In this document: piece after piece, positions 23,226-31,704 of the stretch
Position numbering within the stretch: the stretch's first letter is position 1
How the letters are laid out: every line of letters starts with the position of its first letter
From: Ruminobacter sp964520475
Lineage (GTDB): Bacteria; Pseudomonadota; Gammaproteobacteria; Enterobacterales; Succinivibrionaceae
Reading direction: 5' to 3'
Length of the DNA stretch: 64,000 bases
Assembly: GCA_964520475.1 (NCBI GenBank)
Contig: CAZFNS010000001.1
Coordinates: 168,073-232,072, forward strand
Notes under the pieces: generated by a model
The model's database searches: none
What the model was told of the DNA's origin: nothing
The model's input: only the letters and a program-made list of their open reading frames with translations
Made by a program: the position numbers and the translations under genes

Positions 23226-25790
23226 TTACCCCGTGTACTCCGGCATTTCGTCGAACTTCAGATAGGAGTAAACGTCCTTTTCCCGGCCCCGCAGAACCCC
23301 GACTCCCGCAAAGTACTCCTCCGGCGTCGGGATGCGGCCGAGCGCCGCGGCGACGGCGGCCAGTTCCGCGGAAGCCAGGTACACGTTAGCGCCCTGGCCG
23401 AGGCGGTTCGGGAAGTTGCGGGTCGAGGTGGAGACGACCGTCGCGCCGTCCGCCACCCGCGCCTGGTTGCCCATGCACAGGGAGCATCCCGGGATTTCGC
23501 ACCGCGCGCCGACCCTGCCGAACACGCTGTAGAGCCCCTCGTGGATCAGCTCGGCCCGGTCCATTTTGGTCGGCGGGGCGATCCAAAGCCTCGCGGGGAG
23601 GCGGTTCGGGCACTTGGCCAGAATGGCGGCCGCCGCCCGGTAGTGGCCGATGTTGGTCATGCACGAGCCGATGAACACCTCGTCGATCGGCCTGCCGGCC
23701 ACGTCGCTCAGCACCCTGGCGTCGTCCGGGTCGTTGGGGGCGCAGAGCACCGGCTCCGTAATCTCGCCCATGTCGATCTCGAGGACCGCCGCGTATTCCG
23801 CGTCCGGGTCGGCCCTGAGCAGCTCGGGATCGGCGAGCCACGCCTCCATGGCCGCGACCCTCCGCCCGAGGGTTTCCCGGGACTCGTAGCCTTCCCGGAT
23901 CATCCATTTGAGCAGGGTGACGTTGGATCTGACGTACTCGACGACCGGCTCCCGGTTGAGCGCCACCGCGCAGCCCGCCGCGGATCTCTCGGCCGAGGCG
24001 TCGGCGAGCTCGAAGGCCTGCTCGACCTTCAGATCCGGCAGACCCTCTATTTCCAGGATCCGGCCGGAGAAGATATTCTTCTTGCCCTTCTTCTCGACGG
24101 TGAGGAGACCGGCCTCGACGGCCTTCAGGGGGATCGCGTGGACGAGGTCCCGCAGCGTGATGCCGGGCCGCATCTCCCCTTTGAACCGGACCAGGACGGA
24201 CTCGGGCATGTCGAGGGGCATGACTCCCGTGGCGGCCGCGAACGCGACGAGGCCGGAGCCGGCCGGGAACGACACGCCCAGGGGGAACCTGGTGTGGGAA
24301 TCGCCGCCCGTGCCGACCGTGTCGGGCAGGATCATCCGGTTGAGCCAGCTGTGGATCACGCCGTCCCCCGGCCTCAGGGCGACGCCGCCCCGTTCCTCGA
24401 TGAACCCGGGAAGCGTGTCGTGCGTGACCACGTCCACCGCCTTCGGGTAGGCCGCGGTGTGGCAGAACGACTGCATGACCAGGTCGGCGCTGAAGCTCAG
24501 GCACGCGAGGTCCTTGAGCTCGTCGCGGGTCATCGGCCCGGTGGTGTCCTGGGAGCCGACCGTGGTCATTTTCGGCTCGCAGTAGACGCCCGGCCTGACG
24601 CCCGCGGTCCCGCAGGCCCGGCCCACGATCTTCTGGGCCAGGGTATAGCCGCCGCCCGCGTCCGGGACCTGCTTCGGCCGGGCGAAGACTTCGCTTTCGC
24701 CGAGGTTCAGATGCCTTCTCGCCCGGGCCGTCAGACTGCGGCCGATAATGAGGGGAATGCGGCCGCCCGCCCTGACCTCGTCGAGCAGAACCCCGGTTTT
24801 GAGCTCGAAAGTCGCGAGCGTTTCCCCGCCGTCGTGAGCCGCGATTCTGCCCTCGTACGGGTAAAGGTCGACGACGTCGCCCGTGTTCAGCGCCGACACG
24901 TCCGTCTCGACGGGCAGGGCGCCGGCGTCCTCCATGGTGTTGAAGAAAATCGGCGCGATCTTGCCGCCGAACACAAAGCCGCCCGAGCGCTTGTTGGGCA
25001 CGTGGGGGATGTCGCGGCCCATGAACCACAGCACGCTGTTGGCGGCGCTCTTCCGGGACGAGCCCGTTCCGACCACGTCGCCGACGTAAACGAGCGGATG
25101 GCCCTTTTCCCTCAGCCGGGCGAGTTCCGTCACCGGGCCGGTGACGCCGGGCTCGTCCGGGTCGACGCCCGGCCGGGCGTTTTTGAGCATGGCCATGGCG
25201 TGCAGGGGGATGTCCGGCCGGCTCCACGCGTCGGGAGCCGGGGAAAGATCGTCCGTGTTGGTTTCGCCCGGCACCTTGAACACCGTCAGCGTGATCTTCT
25301 CGGCGAGCGGGGGCCGCGAGGTGAACCACTCCGCGTCGGCCCAGGACCGGATGACGGCCAGGGCGTAGGGGTTGCCCCCGTCCGCGAGGGCCGCCACTTT
25401 GCCGAAGGCGTCGAAAACGAGCAGCGTGCGGGAAAGCGCCTTGGCCGCGGCGGGAGCGAGCTCGGCGCTTTCGAGGAATTTCACCAGGGAGGCGACGTTG
25501 TAGCCCCCCTGCATGTCGCCCAGCATCTCGACCGCCCTGACGGGGTCAATCAGCGGGCTCCGGAGCACCCCGTCGGCGATCTTGGTCAGGAAATCGGCCT
25601 TGACGTTCGCCGCCTCGTCGACTCCCGGCGGGATTCTGTTCTCCAGCAGAAAAACCAGCTCTTCCCCGGATCCTTCCGGCGGATTCTGCAAAAGCGCGGC
25701 GACCTCCGCCGTCTCCTCCGCGGTAAGCGGTTTCGGGGCCACCCCCGATTTTGCCCTTTCTGCTGCCATGGCATGATAAGCGTCTAACAC
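23226..25790 (-). CDS. acnB: bifunctional aconitate hydratase 2 / 2-methylisocitrate dehydratase AcnB
   Basis: AcnB isomerises citrate to isocitrate through a [4Fe-4S] cluster. The 854-residue protein starts with the HEAT-like AcnB domain (MLDAYHAMAAERAKSG, PPGVDEAANVKADFLTKIA). The swivel domain and the catalytic domains follow. Cluster cysteines are visible in VFIGSCMTNIGHYRAA and in CEIPGCSLCMGNQAR. DTTGPMTRDELKDLACLSF is a further signature. The start is GTG with AAGGAG upstream. A TATACT box lies near 25902 on the minus strand but lacks a clear -35. The gene is monocistronic. Confidence 0.97.
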   Translation of the reverse strand: MLDAYHAMAAERAKSGVAPKPLTAEETAEVAALLQNPPEGSGEELVFLLENRIPPGVDEAANVKADFLTKIADGVLRSPLIDPVRAVEMLGDMQGGYNVASLVKFLESAELAPAAAKALSRTLLVFDAFGKVAALADGGNPYALAVIRSWADAEWFTSRPPLAEKITLTVFKVPGETNTDDLSPAPDAWSRPDIPLHAMAMLKNARPGVDPDEPGVTGPVTELARLREKGHPLVYVGDVVGTGSSRKSAANSVLWFMGRDIPHVPNKRSGGFVFGGKIAPIFFNTMEDAGALPVETDVSALNTGDVVDLYPYEGRIAAHDGGETLATFELKTGVLLDEVRAGGRIPLIIGRSLTARARRHLNLGESEVFARPKQVPDAGGGYTLAQKIVGRACGTAGVRPGVYCEPKMTTVGSQDTTGPMTRDELKDLACLSFSADLVMQSFCHTAAYPKAVDVVTHDTLPGFIEERGGVALRPGDGVIHSWLNRMILPDTVGTGGDSHTRFPLGVSFPAGSGLVAFAAATGVMPLDMPESVLVRFKGEMRPGITLRDLVHAIPLKAVEAGLLTVEKKGKKNIFSGRILEIEGLPDLKVEQAFELADASAERSAAGCAVALNREPVVEYVRSNVTLLKWMIREGYESRETLGRRVAAMEAWLADPELLRADPDAEYAAVLEIDMGEITEPVLCAPNDPDDARVLSDVAGRPIDEVFIGSCMTNIGHYRAAAAILAKCPNRLPARLWIAPPTKMDRAELIHEGLYSVFGRVGARCEIPGCSLCMGNQARVADGATVVSTSTRNFPNRLGQGANVYLASAELAAVAAALGRIPTPEEYFAGVGVLRGREKDVYSYLKFDEMPEYTG

Positions 25791-25968
25791 GATTCTGCTC
25801 CTTAATTACGTTCGCATCCCGGAGGAAACGGCCCGGACCGCGTCCGGATCCCGCGGAAACGGCGGGCGCGGACCCGGTTCCCCCGCGCGCGGCCGATATT
25901 CAGTATAAATGAATTCACCCGAAATTCATACAGCCAAAAAGAGCCCGCCCGGCCGCCGCGCGGGCGCG

Positions 25969-25996
25969 AAAAAGCCGGGGGCGGACGCCCCCGGCT
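25969..25996 (-). terminator. terminator of the secreted His/Tyr-rich protein gene
   Basis: A perfect 10-bp stem AGCCGGGGGC/GCCCCCGGCT (25973-25996) with loop GGAC is followed on the minus strand by a run of T residues. Confidence 0.85.
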
Positions 25997-26052
25997 TCGC
26001 GCTGCCTGTTTTGTCCCGCGGACGCGCCGGACATGCCGCCGCCGTTCCTCCG

Positions 26053-26427
26053 TCAGTGGCGGCCGTGCGGATTCGGTCCGAAGTACGGCTCGCGCATTCC
26101 CCCGCGGTTCGGCATCCTGCGGGCGGGCGCCCCGAAATGAGGCCTCGGGTGCAGGGGCGGCCGGTGATGGAGACGGGGAGGCGGCCGGTGATAGTAGTGG
26201 TGGTGATGGTAGTAGTAGGGATAGTCCACCGGCGCCACGACCACGGGAGTGACCACCGACGGCGCCACGGTCACCGGATATCCCGGCACGTAATAGTCGT
26301 AATCGGGGCCGACGTAGAAACTCGTTCCCCCGCCGCCCACGGACACCGTCACCTGGGCGTTGGCGACTCCGGCAGCGCCAAAAAGCAGGATGCCGGCTGC
26401 CGCCAAAATTTTGATGAACCTGTTCAT
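26053..26427 (-). CDS. secreted His/Tyr/Pro-rich small protein
   Basis: This 124-residue protein has a clear signal peptide (MNRFIKILAAAGILLFGAAGVANA, cleavage likely after ANA). The mature part of about 100 residues has a short beta-like stretch (VTVSVGGGGTSFYVG) and then YPYYYHHHHYYHRPPPR and further His/Pro/Arg-rich segments. It resembles the low-complexity, His-rich envelope proteins of proteobacteria that may bind metals. I see no catalytic motif. The gene is monocistronic, with its own extended -10 promoter and terminator, and AAGGAGAG precedes the ATG. Confidence 0.75.
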   Translation of the reverse strand: MNRFIKILAAAGILLFGAAGVANAQVTVSVGGGGTSFYVGPDYDYYVPGYPVTVAPSVVTPVVVAPVDYPYYYHHHHYYHRPPPRLHHRPPLHPRPHFGAPARRMPNRGGMREPYFGPNPHGRH

Positions 26428-26480
26428 AGCACTCTCCTTGTTACGATACGGAGCGGAGACATTTCCGCTTCTCTGATTAA

Positions 26481-26489
26481 ATTATAACA
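26481..26489 (-). promoter_or_regulatory. extended -10 promoter of the His/Tyr-rich protein gene
   Basis: On the minus strand TGTTATAAT forms a perfect extended -10 element, 54 bp before the start codon. No -35 box is evident. Confidence 0.6.
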
Positions 26490-26530
26490 AAAACCCCGGA
26501 TCCTTTTTGTGTCTGATTTCTTACCAAGTT

Positions 26531-27145
26531 TTACAAATTGTTACAGGCCAGGGAGCCGAGATAGCGCTTCCAGTCGAAGGCCGGGCCCGGATCCGTTTTC
26601 CGGCCCGGGGCGATGTGCTCGTGCCCCACGATGCGATCGGGCGTGATCAGCGGGTAGCGCCGCGTCAGCGCCAGGGTGGCCAGCCGGAGGCTCCGGTACT
26701 GCGCGTCGGCGTACGGCACGTCGTCCGCGCCCTCGAGTTCGACGCCGACCGCGAAATCGTTGCAGGCCTCCCGCCCCCGGAAGACGGATTTGCCCGCGTG
26801 CCACGCGCGGTCGTCGAAGGAGACGAACTGGATCACCCGTCCCGTCCTCCTGATGTAAAGATGGGAGCTCACCTCCATGTCCCGGATCTCGTCGAAGTAG
26901 GGGTGAACGCCCGCCGGGAGCTTCCCCGTGAAAAAGAGCTCCACGTAGTTCCCCCCGAACCGCCGCGGCGGCAGGGAAATATTGTGAATCACCAGGAGGC
27001 TCACCTCCCCGCCCGGCCGTTTGCCGAAGTGCGGCGAGGGCACCGCCGCGGCGCCGTCCATCCATCCGTCCCTTATCTCCGGAACGCCGGTCAAAAAGCC
27101 GTCCCGCATCTTTTCGCGCCGCCTCCCCGGCCGGCTCCCGCTCAT
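26531..27145 (-). CDS. ampD: 1,6-anhydro-N-acetylmuramyl-L-alanine amidase AmpD
   Basis: AmpD is the cytoplasmic zinc amidase that cleaves anhydro-muropeptides during cell-wall recycling. The 204-residue protein (E. coli 183) has the zinc ligands in LLVIHNISLPP, GHEHIAPGRKTDPG and the Asp of KTDPG. VSSHLYIRRTGRVIQFVSFDDRAWHAG is the active-site region of the amidase_2 family. ATG 27145 has GGAGG upstream; an internal ATG at 27109 is possible. There is no signal peptide, which supports AmpD over a periplasmic amidase. Confidence 0.93.
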   Translation of the reverse strand: MSGSRPGRRREKMRDGFLTGVPEIRDGWMDGAAAVPSPHFGKRPGGEVSLLVIHNISLPPRRFGGNYVELFFTGKLPAGVHPYFDEIRDMEVSSHLYIRRTGRVIQFVSFDDRAWHAGKSVFRGREACNDFAVGVELEGADDVPYADAQYRSLRLATLALTRRYPLITPDRIVGHEHIAPGRKTDPGPAFDWKRYLGSLACNNL

Positions 27146-27255
27146 CCGGCCTCCGCCGTATAGTATTATGAGTCCGGAAAAAAATTAAAGTTCACCGCGC
27201 CCGGGGCGGATTGCGAACCGCGCCCGGGCCAAACGACATTTTTACCCGCCCCGGA

Positions 27256-27283
27256 TTGAAAAGCGGCGGGAGGGTGCTATAAT
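27256..27283 (+). promoter_or_regulatory. sigma-70 promoter of cysK-type gene
   Basis: TTGAAA (27256-27261) and a perfect TATAAT (27278-27283, preceded by TGC as in an extended -10) are 16 bp apart. This is one of the strongest promoters in the window. Confidence 0.8.
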
Positions 27284-27291
27284 ACCCGACA

Positions 27292-27307
27292 TAACCGATA
27301 GGTTTAA
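27292..27307 (+). promoter_or_regulatory. possible operator downstream of cysK promoter
   Basis: AACC-GATA-GGTT is a small dyad (27292-27303 region) placed just after the transcription start. It includes ATAGGTTTAA (27298-27307), which recurs in the opposite orientation upstream of metY at 37628-37637. A repressor bound here would block transcription. No regulator is proven. Confidence 0.4.
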
Positions 27308-27332
27308 TGGAGACGGCGAAGGAGCGTTACGA

Positions 27333-28262
27333 ATGAAAACCTGCGAGCGCGTTACCGATCTGATCGGCGCGACCCCGCTCTTGAGGCTGGCCAGGTTCGC
27401 CGGGCTGCGGGATCTCGGCGCGGACGTCTACGGCAAGCTGGAATATTTCAATCCGGCGGGCAGCGTGAAGGATCGCATCGCCAAGGCCATGATCGAAGAC
27501 GCCGAGGAAAAGGGGCTCCTCCGTCCCGGTTCGGTCATCGTCGAGCCGACGAGCGGCAACACCGGCATCGGCCTCGCCGCGGTCGCCGCCGCCAAAGGGT
27601 ACCGGATCATACTGACCATGCCGGAAACCATGAGCATCGAGCGCCGCATACTCCTCAGGGCGTACGGCGCGGAGCTGGTCCTGACCGAGGGCGCGCTGGG
27701 CATGAAGGGCGCCATCGCCAGGGCGCGGGAAATCGCCGCCGCCGTTCCGGGGGCCTTTATCCCCGGCCAGTTTTCCAATCCCGCCAACCCCCGGATCCAC
27801 CGCCTCACCACCGGGCCCGAAATCTGGGAAGACACCGGCGGCGGGGTGGATATCTTCGTGGCCGGGGTCGGCACGGGCGGCACCGTGACCGGCGCGGGCG
27901 GGTATCTCAAGTCCCGCAAGCCGGAAGTCAGGGTGGTCGCCGTGGAGCCGGCCGGATCGCCCGTCCTGTCCGGGGGCCGGGCCGGGCCGCACAAGATCCA
28001 GGGCATCGGCCCCGGGTTTGTGCCGGAGACGCTCGACGTCTCCGTCTGCGACGAGATCATTGCCGTGGAAAACGAGGACGCTTTCGAAACCGGCCGGGCC
28101 CTCGCCCGCGAGGAAGGCCTGCTGGCGGGAATCTCCTCGGGAGCCGCCGCGTGGGCGGCCGCCCTGCTCGCGAAGCGGCCGGAAAACCGGGGGAAGATTA
28201 TCGTCGCGCTGCTGCCGGACACCGGCGAGCGGTACCTTTCCACCCCCATGTTCACCGAGTAA
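27333..28262 (+). CDS. cysK: cysteine synthase (O-acetylserine sulfhydrylase), CysK type
   Basis: CysK replaces the acetyl group of O-acetylserine with sulfide to form cysteine, using PLP. The 309-residue protein has PLP-Lys46 in NPAGSVKDRI and the phosphate-binding PTSGNTGIGLA. FSNPANPRIHRLTTGPEIW, VGTGGTVTGAGGYL and the substrate-loop HKIQGIGPGFVPETLD are characteristic of CysK. The ATG has AAGGAG upstream. It is monocistronic, with a strong promoter, and marks the left end of the sulfur island. It probably consumes sulfide for cysteine. Confidence 0.93.
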   Translation: MKTCERVTDLIGATPLLRLARFAGLRDLGADVYGKLEYFNPAGSVKDRIAKAMIEDAEEKGLLRPGSVIVEPTSGNTGIGLAAVAAAKGYRIILTMPETMSIERRILLRAYGAELVLTEGALGMKGAIARAREIAAAVPGAFIPGQFSNPANPRIHRLTTGPEIWEDTGGGVDIFVAGVGTGGTVTGAGGYLKSRKPEVRVVAVEPAGSPVLSGGRAGPHKIQGIGPGFVPETLDVSVCDEIIAVENEDAFETGRALAREEGLLAGISSGAAAWAAALLAKRPENRGKIIVALLPDTGERYLSTPMFTE

Positions 28263-28333
28263 AATCACCGGATTGACGCCATGAAGACGAAGACGCGATA
28301 TACGGACCCGCGAAGCGAAACGCCGCGCGCCCC

Positions 28334-28378
28334 GGCCGGGAACGGGGCTCCGTTCCCCGGCCGCTTCTTCTTTCTCTC
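28334..28378 (+). terminator. terminator of cysK-type gene
   Basis: GGCCGGGAACGG pairs with CCGTTCCCCGGCC (28334-28362) with one bulge and a 4-nt loop, followed by a T-rich tract (CTTCTTCTTTCTC). It lies 72 bp after the stop. Up to the next start at 28538 I see nothing else clear. Confidence 0.6.
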
Positions 28379-28537
28379 CCGTTTCCCCTGTTGTCCGTGT
28401 CGCGGCCCGGGCGCGGGGTTCGTCCGCCTTTAGCGCGGATTTTCCGAATTAAACCAGACTCCGCCCGACCGCCCGGGTTCCCCCGCCGGGACGCCCCGGA
28501 TCGCGCGGATTTTTTCCTTTTCTCGAGAGGCATGACT

Positions 28538-29473
28538 ATGATCGACACGCAGGAGAGTATAACGGCGAAACTTTGCTCGTTCGCCCGCGCTTACCACTCC
28601 AATCACGAAAGGCAGAAGATTTTCGACGACTACCTTGCCTACGATCTGATGGGCCGGGAGGAATACGAGGAGATCGGCCAGCTGATCGAGCACGATTACC
28701 GGGCCGATCTTTTCGACCCGTCCGCGACCTTCAAGGGCACGCGGATCCGGGACAAGCTGGACCGGTTCATCGCGCCGATTCCCCTGTCCCGCGCGGCGCT
28801 CGCCGAACGCGAGCTCTGGCGGTTCGCCTGGGAGCGGGGAGAATGCCAGTACGTGATCTGCGGCGCCGGGATGGACACCTTCGCGTTCCGCAACGAAAAC
28901 CGGGCGATCCGGGTCTTCGAAATCGACCATCCGGACACGCAGAGGTACAAGCTGGGCAAAATCGCCCGGCTGCAGTGGAACATCCCGGAAAACGTCCGCT
29001 TCGTTCCCGTGGACTTCCTCAGGGACGACATGGCCGAAAAGCTGCGGGAAGCCGGATTCGACCCCGCCGCGCCCTCGTTTTTCGCCCTGCTCGGGGTGAC
29101 CTATTACCTGCCCCCGGCGGCGTTTGAGGAAACTCTGGGCAAAATCGGCTCGCTGTCTTCCGCCGGGAGCAAGCTGGTGTTCGACTTCCCGGACGAGACG
29201 ACGCTGCGGGACGACGCCCCGGAGCGGGTGCGGATCCTGGCCGGCATCACGGCCGCGCTCGGCGAGCGGATGCAGCACGGGTACCCGTTCGAGGAAGTGC
29301 GCGGGGCGCTCGTCCGCCAGGGCTTCATCGTGGACGATCACGCGACGCCCCCGAAAATCCAGAGAAGGTTTTTCGAGGGCCGGAGCGACGGCAAGACCGC
29401 CTACGAGAACATCCACATCGTGCTCGCGAAGAAAGGCGACCTGTTCAACGAGAGCTACTATCTCTACATCTGA
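28538..29473 (+). CDS. SAM-dependent methyltransferase, leucine carboxyl methyltransferase (PPM/LCM) family
   Basis: This 311-residue enzyme has the LCM-family motifs: TRIRDKLDRFI, the SAM-binding CGAGMDTFAFR around residue 110, FEIDHPDTQRYK, and FALLGVTYYLPPAAFEETL. Relatives methylate carboxyl or hydroxyl groups of small metabolites, often polyketide-like, and the substrate here is unknown. GAGAGG lies 7 bp before the ATG at 28538; an in-frame ATG at 28532 has no room for a binding site. It sits between cysK and the LysR gene, with which it is convergent. A link to sulfur metabolism is suggested only by location. Confidence 0.8.
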   Translation: MIDTQESITAKLCSFARAYHSNHERQKIFDDYLAYDLMGREEYEEIGQLIEHDYRADLFDPSATFKGTRIRDKLDRFIAPIPLSRAALAERELWRFAWERGECQYVICGAGMDTFAFRNENRAIRVFEIDHPDTQRYKLGKIARLQWNIPENVRFVPVDFLRDDMAEKLREAGFDPAAPSFFALLGVTYYLPPAAFEETLGKIGSLSSAGSKLVFDFPDETTLRDDAPERVRILAGITAALGERMQHGYPFEEVRGALVRQGFIVDDHATPPKIQRRFFEGRSDGKTAYENIHIVLAKKGDLFNESYYLYI

Positions 29474-29495
29474 GCCGGGCCGCCCCGGCGGAGCG

Positions 29496-30449
29496 TCAGG
29501 CGGGATCCCCGCCGGCGCTCCCGTCTTCCCCGGCGATGCCGAGATACTCCCGGATCTTGCGGATATAGAGGTTCCCGATTACGCTCGGCAGGGTGTTTTT
29601 CCGGGTGATGTAGCCGATCTCCATCGTGCTGCTCTCCTCCACCGAGTCCGAGTCGAAGGGCACCGCGACGTAATCGTCCCCGTTCAGTTCCTCGCAGATG
29701 ATCCCGGAGCACAGGGTGTACCCGTTTAAACCGACCATCAGGTTCAGCATCGTCGCCCGGTCGTTGGCCTTGACGGTCCGCAGGTAATCCCTGGTCCCGA
29801 GGATCTCCTCCGTGAAGTAGAAGGACGTCGCGTCCCCCTGCTCGAACGAAAGGCAGGGATAGTCGCGCAGTTCCTCGAAGCGGATGCTGCTTTTGCCGGC
29901 CAGGGGATGCCCCTTCCAGATGTAGACGTAGGCGTCGCAGTCGATGAGATGATGGAACTCCAGCCCGGCCGCGCGCAGCAGCTTGCCCAGGGCGGAGCGG
30001 TTGAATTCGCTCAGGTACAGGATGCCGATCTCGCTTTTCAGGGTCGCGACGTCCGTGATGACGTCCCGGGTCTTGGTCTCGATGACGGCGAACTCGTACC
30101 GCGTGGTGTCGAACTCCCGGACGAGCTCGACGAACGCCTTGACCGCGAACGAGTAGTGCTGCGTGGAAACCCGGAATTTTTTCTTCCGGCCCTTCGCCCT
30201 GCCGAAACGGTCGATCAGCTCCTCGTACTGGCCGTAGAGCTGCCTGGCGTAAACGATGAAGTCGGCGCCCTCCGGAGTGAGGGTCACCCCTCTCCCGGTG
30301 CGGTAAAAGATCGTCATGCCCAGTTCCTTTTCCAGCTCCTGGATCGCGCCGCTCAGCGAGGGCTGGGCGACGTACAGGATTTCCGAGGCCTTGTTGAAGG
30401 ATCCCGCCTCCGATATGGTGATGGCGTAATAAAGCTGCTGAAGCGTCAT
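29496..30449 (-). CDS. LysR-family transcriptional regulator
   Basis: This 317-residue protein has the LysR winged-helix domain at residues 1-60 (MTLQQLYYAITISEAGSFN, ASEILYVAQPSLSGAIQELE, MTIFYRTGRGVTLT). A periplasmic-binding-like effector domain with two lobes follows (FAVIETKTRDVI, EIGILYLSEF, DYPCLSFEQGDA). It is encoded on the same strand and downstream of the mar-like operon, beyond a terminator. By location it is a candidate regulator of the sulfur island, comparable to the LysR protein reported to control mar genes in Rhodospirillum rubrum. The effector is unknown. Confidence 0.88.
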   Translation of the reverse strand: MTLQQLYYAITISEAGSFNKASEILYVAQPSLSGAIQELEKELGMTIFYRTGRGVTLTPEGADFIVYARQLYGQYEELIDRFGRAKGRKKKFRVSTQHYSFAVKAFVELVREFDTTRYEFAVIETKTRDVITDVATLKSEIGILYLSEFNRSALGKLLRAAGLEFHHLIDCDAYVYIWKGHPLAGKSSIRFEELRDYPCLSFEQGDATSFYFTEEILGTRDYLRTVKANDRATMLNLMVGLNGYTLCSGIICEELNGDDYVAVPFDSDSVEESSTMEIGYITRKNTLPSVIGNLYIRKIREYLGIAGEDGSAGGDPA

Positions 30450-30627
30450 GAACCGCGCCCCTCCTCCCGCCGGCGTCCGTTCCGGGGCGGCCCCGGAAAC
30501 CGGCGGCGCGCCGGCGCCGCCGCGCCGCCGGAAACATGCGTCTTATTTTACCATTTTACGCGGGAAGCGCGCAGCCGCGAAACGCGCGGCGAAGGGAAGG
30601 GCCGCGCCGGCCGGGCCCGCCGGGCGC

Positions 30628-30665
30628 GGAAAAGCCGCCCGGCGGGGGTTCCCTCCGGGCGGCTT
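30628..30665 (-). terminator. terminator of the metY-mar operon
   Basis: A perfect 11-bp stem AAGCCGCCCGG/CCGGGCGGCTT (30632-30665) with a 12-nt loop is followed on the minus strand by TTTTCC, 27 bp after the stop of the CBS-like gene. The remaining gap up to the LysR start is GC-rich, with an AT island near 30540-30560 that probably holds the lysR promoter. Confidence 0.75.
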
Positions 30666-30692
30666 GATAGCGGAAAAAAGCTGGCGGATCCG

Positions 30693-31607
30693 TCAGCCCT
30701 CGTAAAGGCCTTTGCTGAAGTACCGGTCGCCGCGGTCCGGAAAGATGACGACGACGTTGCCCGCGGCCCCGGACGCGATCAGCTTTTTGGCGGCGGCGTA
30801 CGCCCCTCCGGACGACGAGCCCGCGAAGATGCCGTACTTCGCGGCCAGATCCCGGGAGCCGGCGAAAGCCTCGCCGTCGTTGATTTTGATCACCCGGTCC
30901 ACCAGCGTCATGTCCATGGTCGCGGCGATAAAGTCGTTGCCGATGCCCTCGATGTCGTAATCGGCGTGCTCGCCGCCGCCCATGGTGGATCCCACGGGAT
31001 CGGCGAGGACCGCCTTTATGCGCGGATCCCGCTCCTTGAGGTAGCGCGCGGCGCCGCTGAAGGTGCCGCCGCTTCCCGCCCCGGCGACGAGATAATCCAC
31101 TTTTCCGGCCAGATCCCCGTAAATTTCCGGGCCGGTCGTCTCGTAGTGGATCCGCGGGTTCGCCGGGTTCCTGAACTGATCGAGCACGACGGCCCCGGGG
31201 ATGGACGCGCCGACCCGCTCCGCCTCGGCGGACGCGAGCAGCATGCCGCCCTCGCGCGGCGTGTTGATTATTTCGGCTCCCAGGGCGCGGAGCAGGGTCT
31301 GTTTTTCCTGAGAAAATTTGTCCGGGACGACAAAGACCACCCGGTACCCTCCGTTTAAGGCCGCGAACGCGATGCCGAGGCCGGTGTTCCCCGCCGTGGC
31401 GGCGACGATCGTGCCGCCGGGCTTAAGGGCTCCCGTTTCCTCGGCGGCGTCGATCATGGCTTTCCCCGTTCTGTCCTTGACGCTTCCGGAGGGGTTGAAA
31501 AGTTCCAGTTTGGCGAACAGGTCGGCTCCCGACGGAAAATTTTCGCGCCCGAGCCGCACCAGCGGCGTGTGTCCGATGAGTTCCTGCGTGGAATCGTAGT
31601 ATGCCAT
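30693..31607 (-). CDS. PLP enzyme, cystathionine beta-synthase/cysteine synthase family
   Basis: This 304-residue PLP enzyme carries Lys44 in NPSGSVKDRTGK, the phosphate loop ATAGNTGLGIA, and GAGSGGTFSGAARYL. Several segments are closer to cystathionine beta-synthase and Bacillus MccA than to CysK/CysM, namely SQEKQTLLRALGAEIINTP and DIEGIGNDFIAATMD. It therefore probably joins homocysteine with serine or O-acetylserine, the first step of reverse transsulfuration. Alternatively it uses sulfide directly. It is the last gene of the operon, 97 bp after the NifH-like gene, across a region that can form a GC-rich hairpin. No cystathionine gamma-lyase is in view. Confidence 0.85.
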   Translation of the reverse strand: MAYYDSTQELIGHTPLVRLGRENFPSGADLFAKLELFNPSGSVKDRTGKAMIDAAEETGALKPGGTIVAATAGNTGLGIAFAALNGGYRVVFVVPDKFSQEKQTLLRALGAEIINTPREGGMLLASAEAERVGASIPGAVVLDQFRNPANPRIHYETTGPEIYGDLAGKVDYLVAGAGSGGTFSGAARYLKERDPRIKAVLADPVGSTMGGGEHADYDIEGIGNDFIAATMDMTLVDRVIKINDGEAFAGSRDLAAKYGIFAGSSSGGAYAAAKKLIASGAAGNVVVIFPDRGDRYFSKGLYEG

Positions 31608-31704
31608 TTTCTTTCCTCGGTTCGTCCGGCGGGCGGAGCGGGGAAAACCGCCTTCGGCGCGCTTTCCCCCGTCCCCGCCCGCGCGGACCGGCTCTCCTTT
31701 CCGG

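Noticed and set aside
23541..25787. Long open frame of about 748 codons antisense to acnB
   Set aside because: It lies opposite a complete aconitase gene and has the His/Arg/Gly/Asp-rich composition of a GC-rich shadow frame, without recognisable domains. Similar long antisense frames occur opposite lptD, marD, ftsI and degS.
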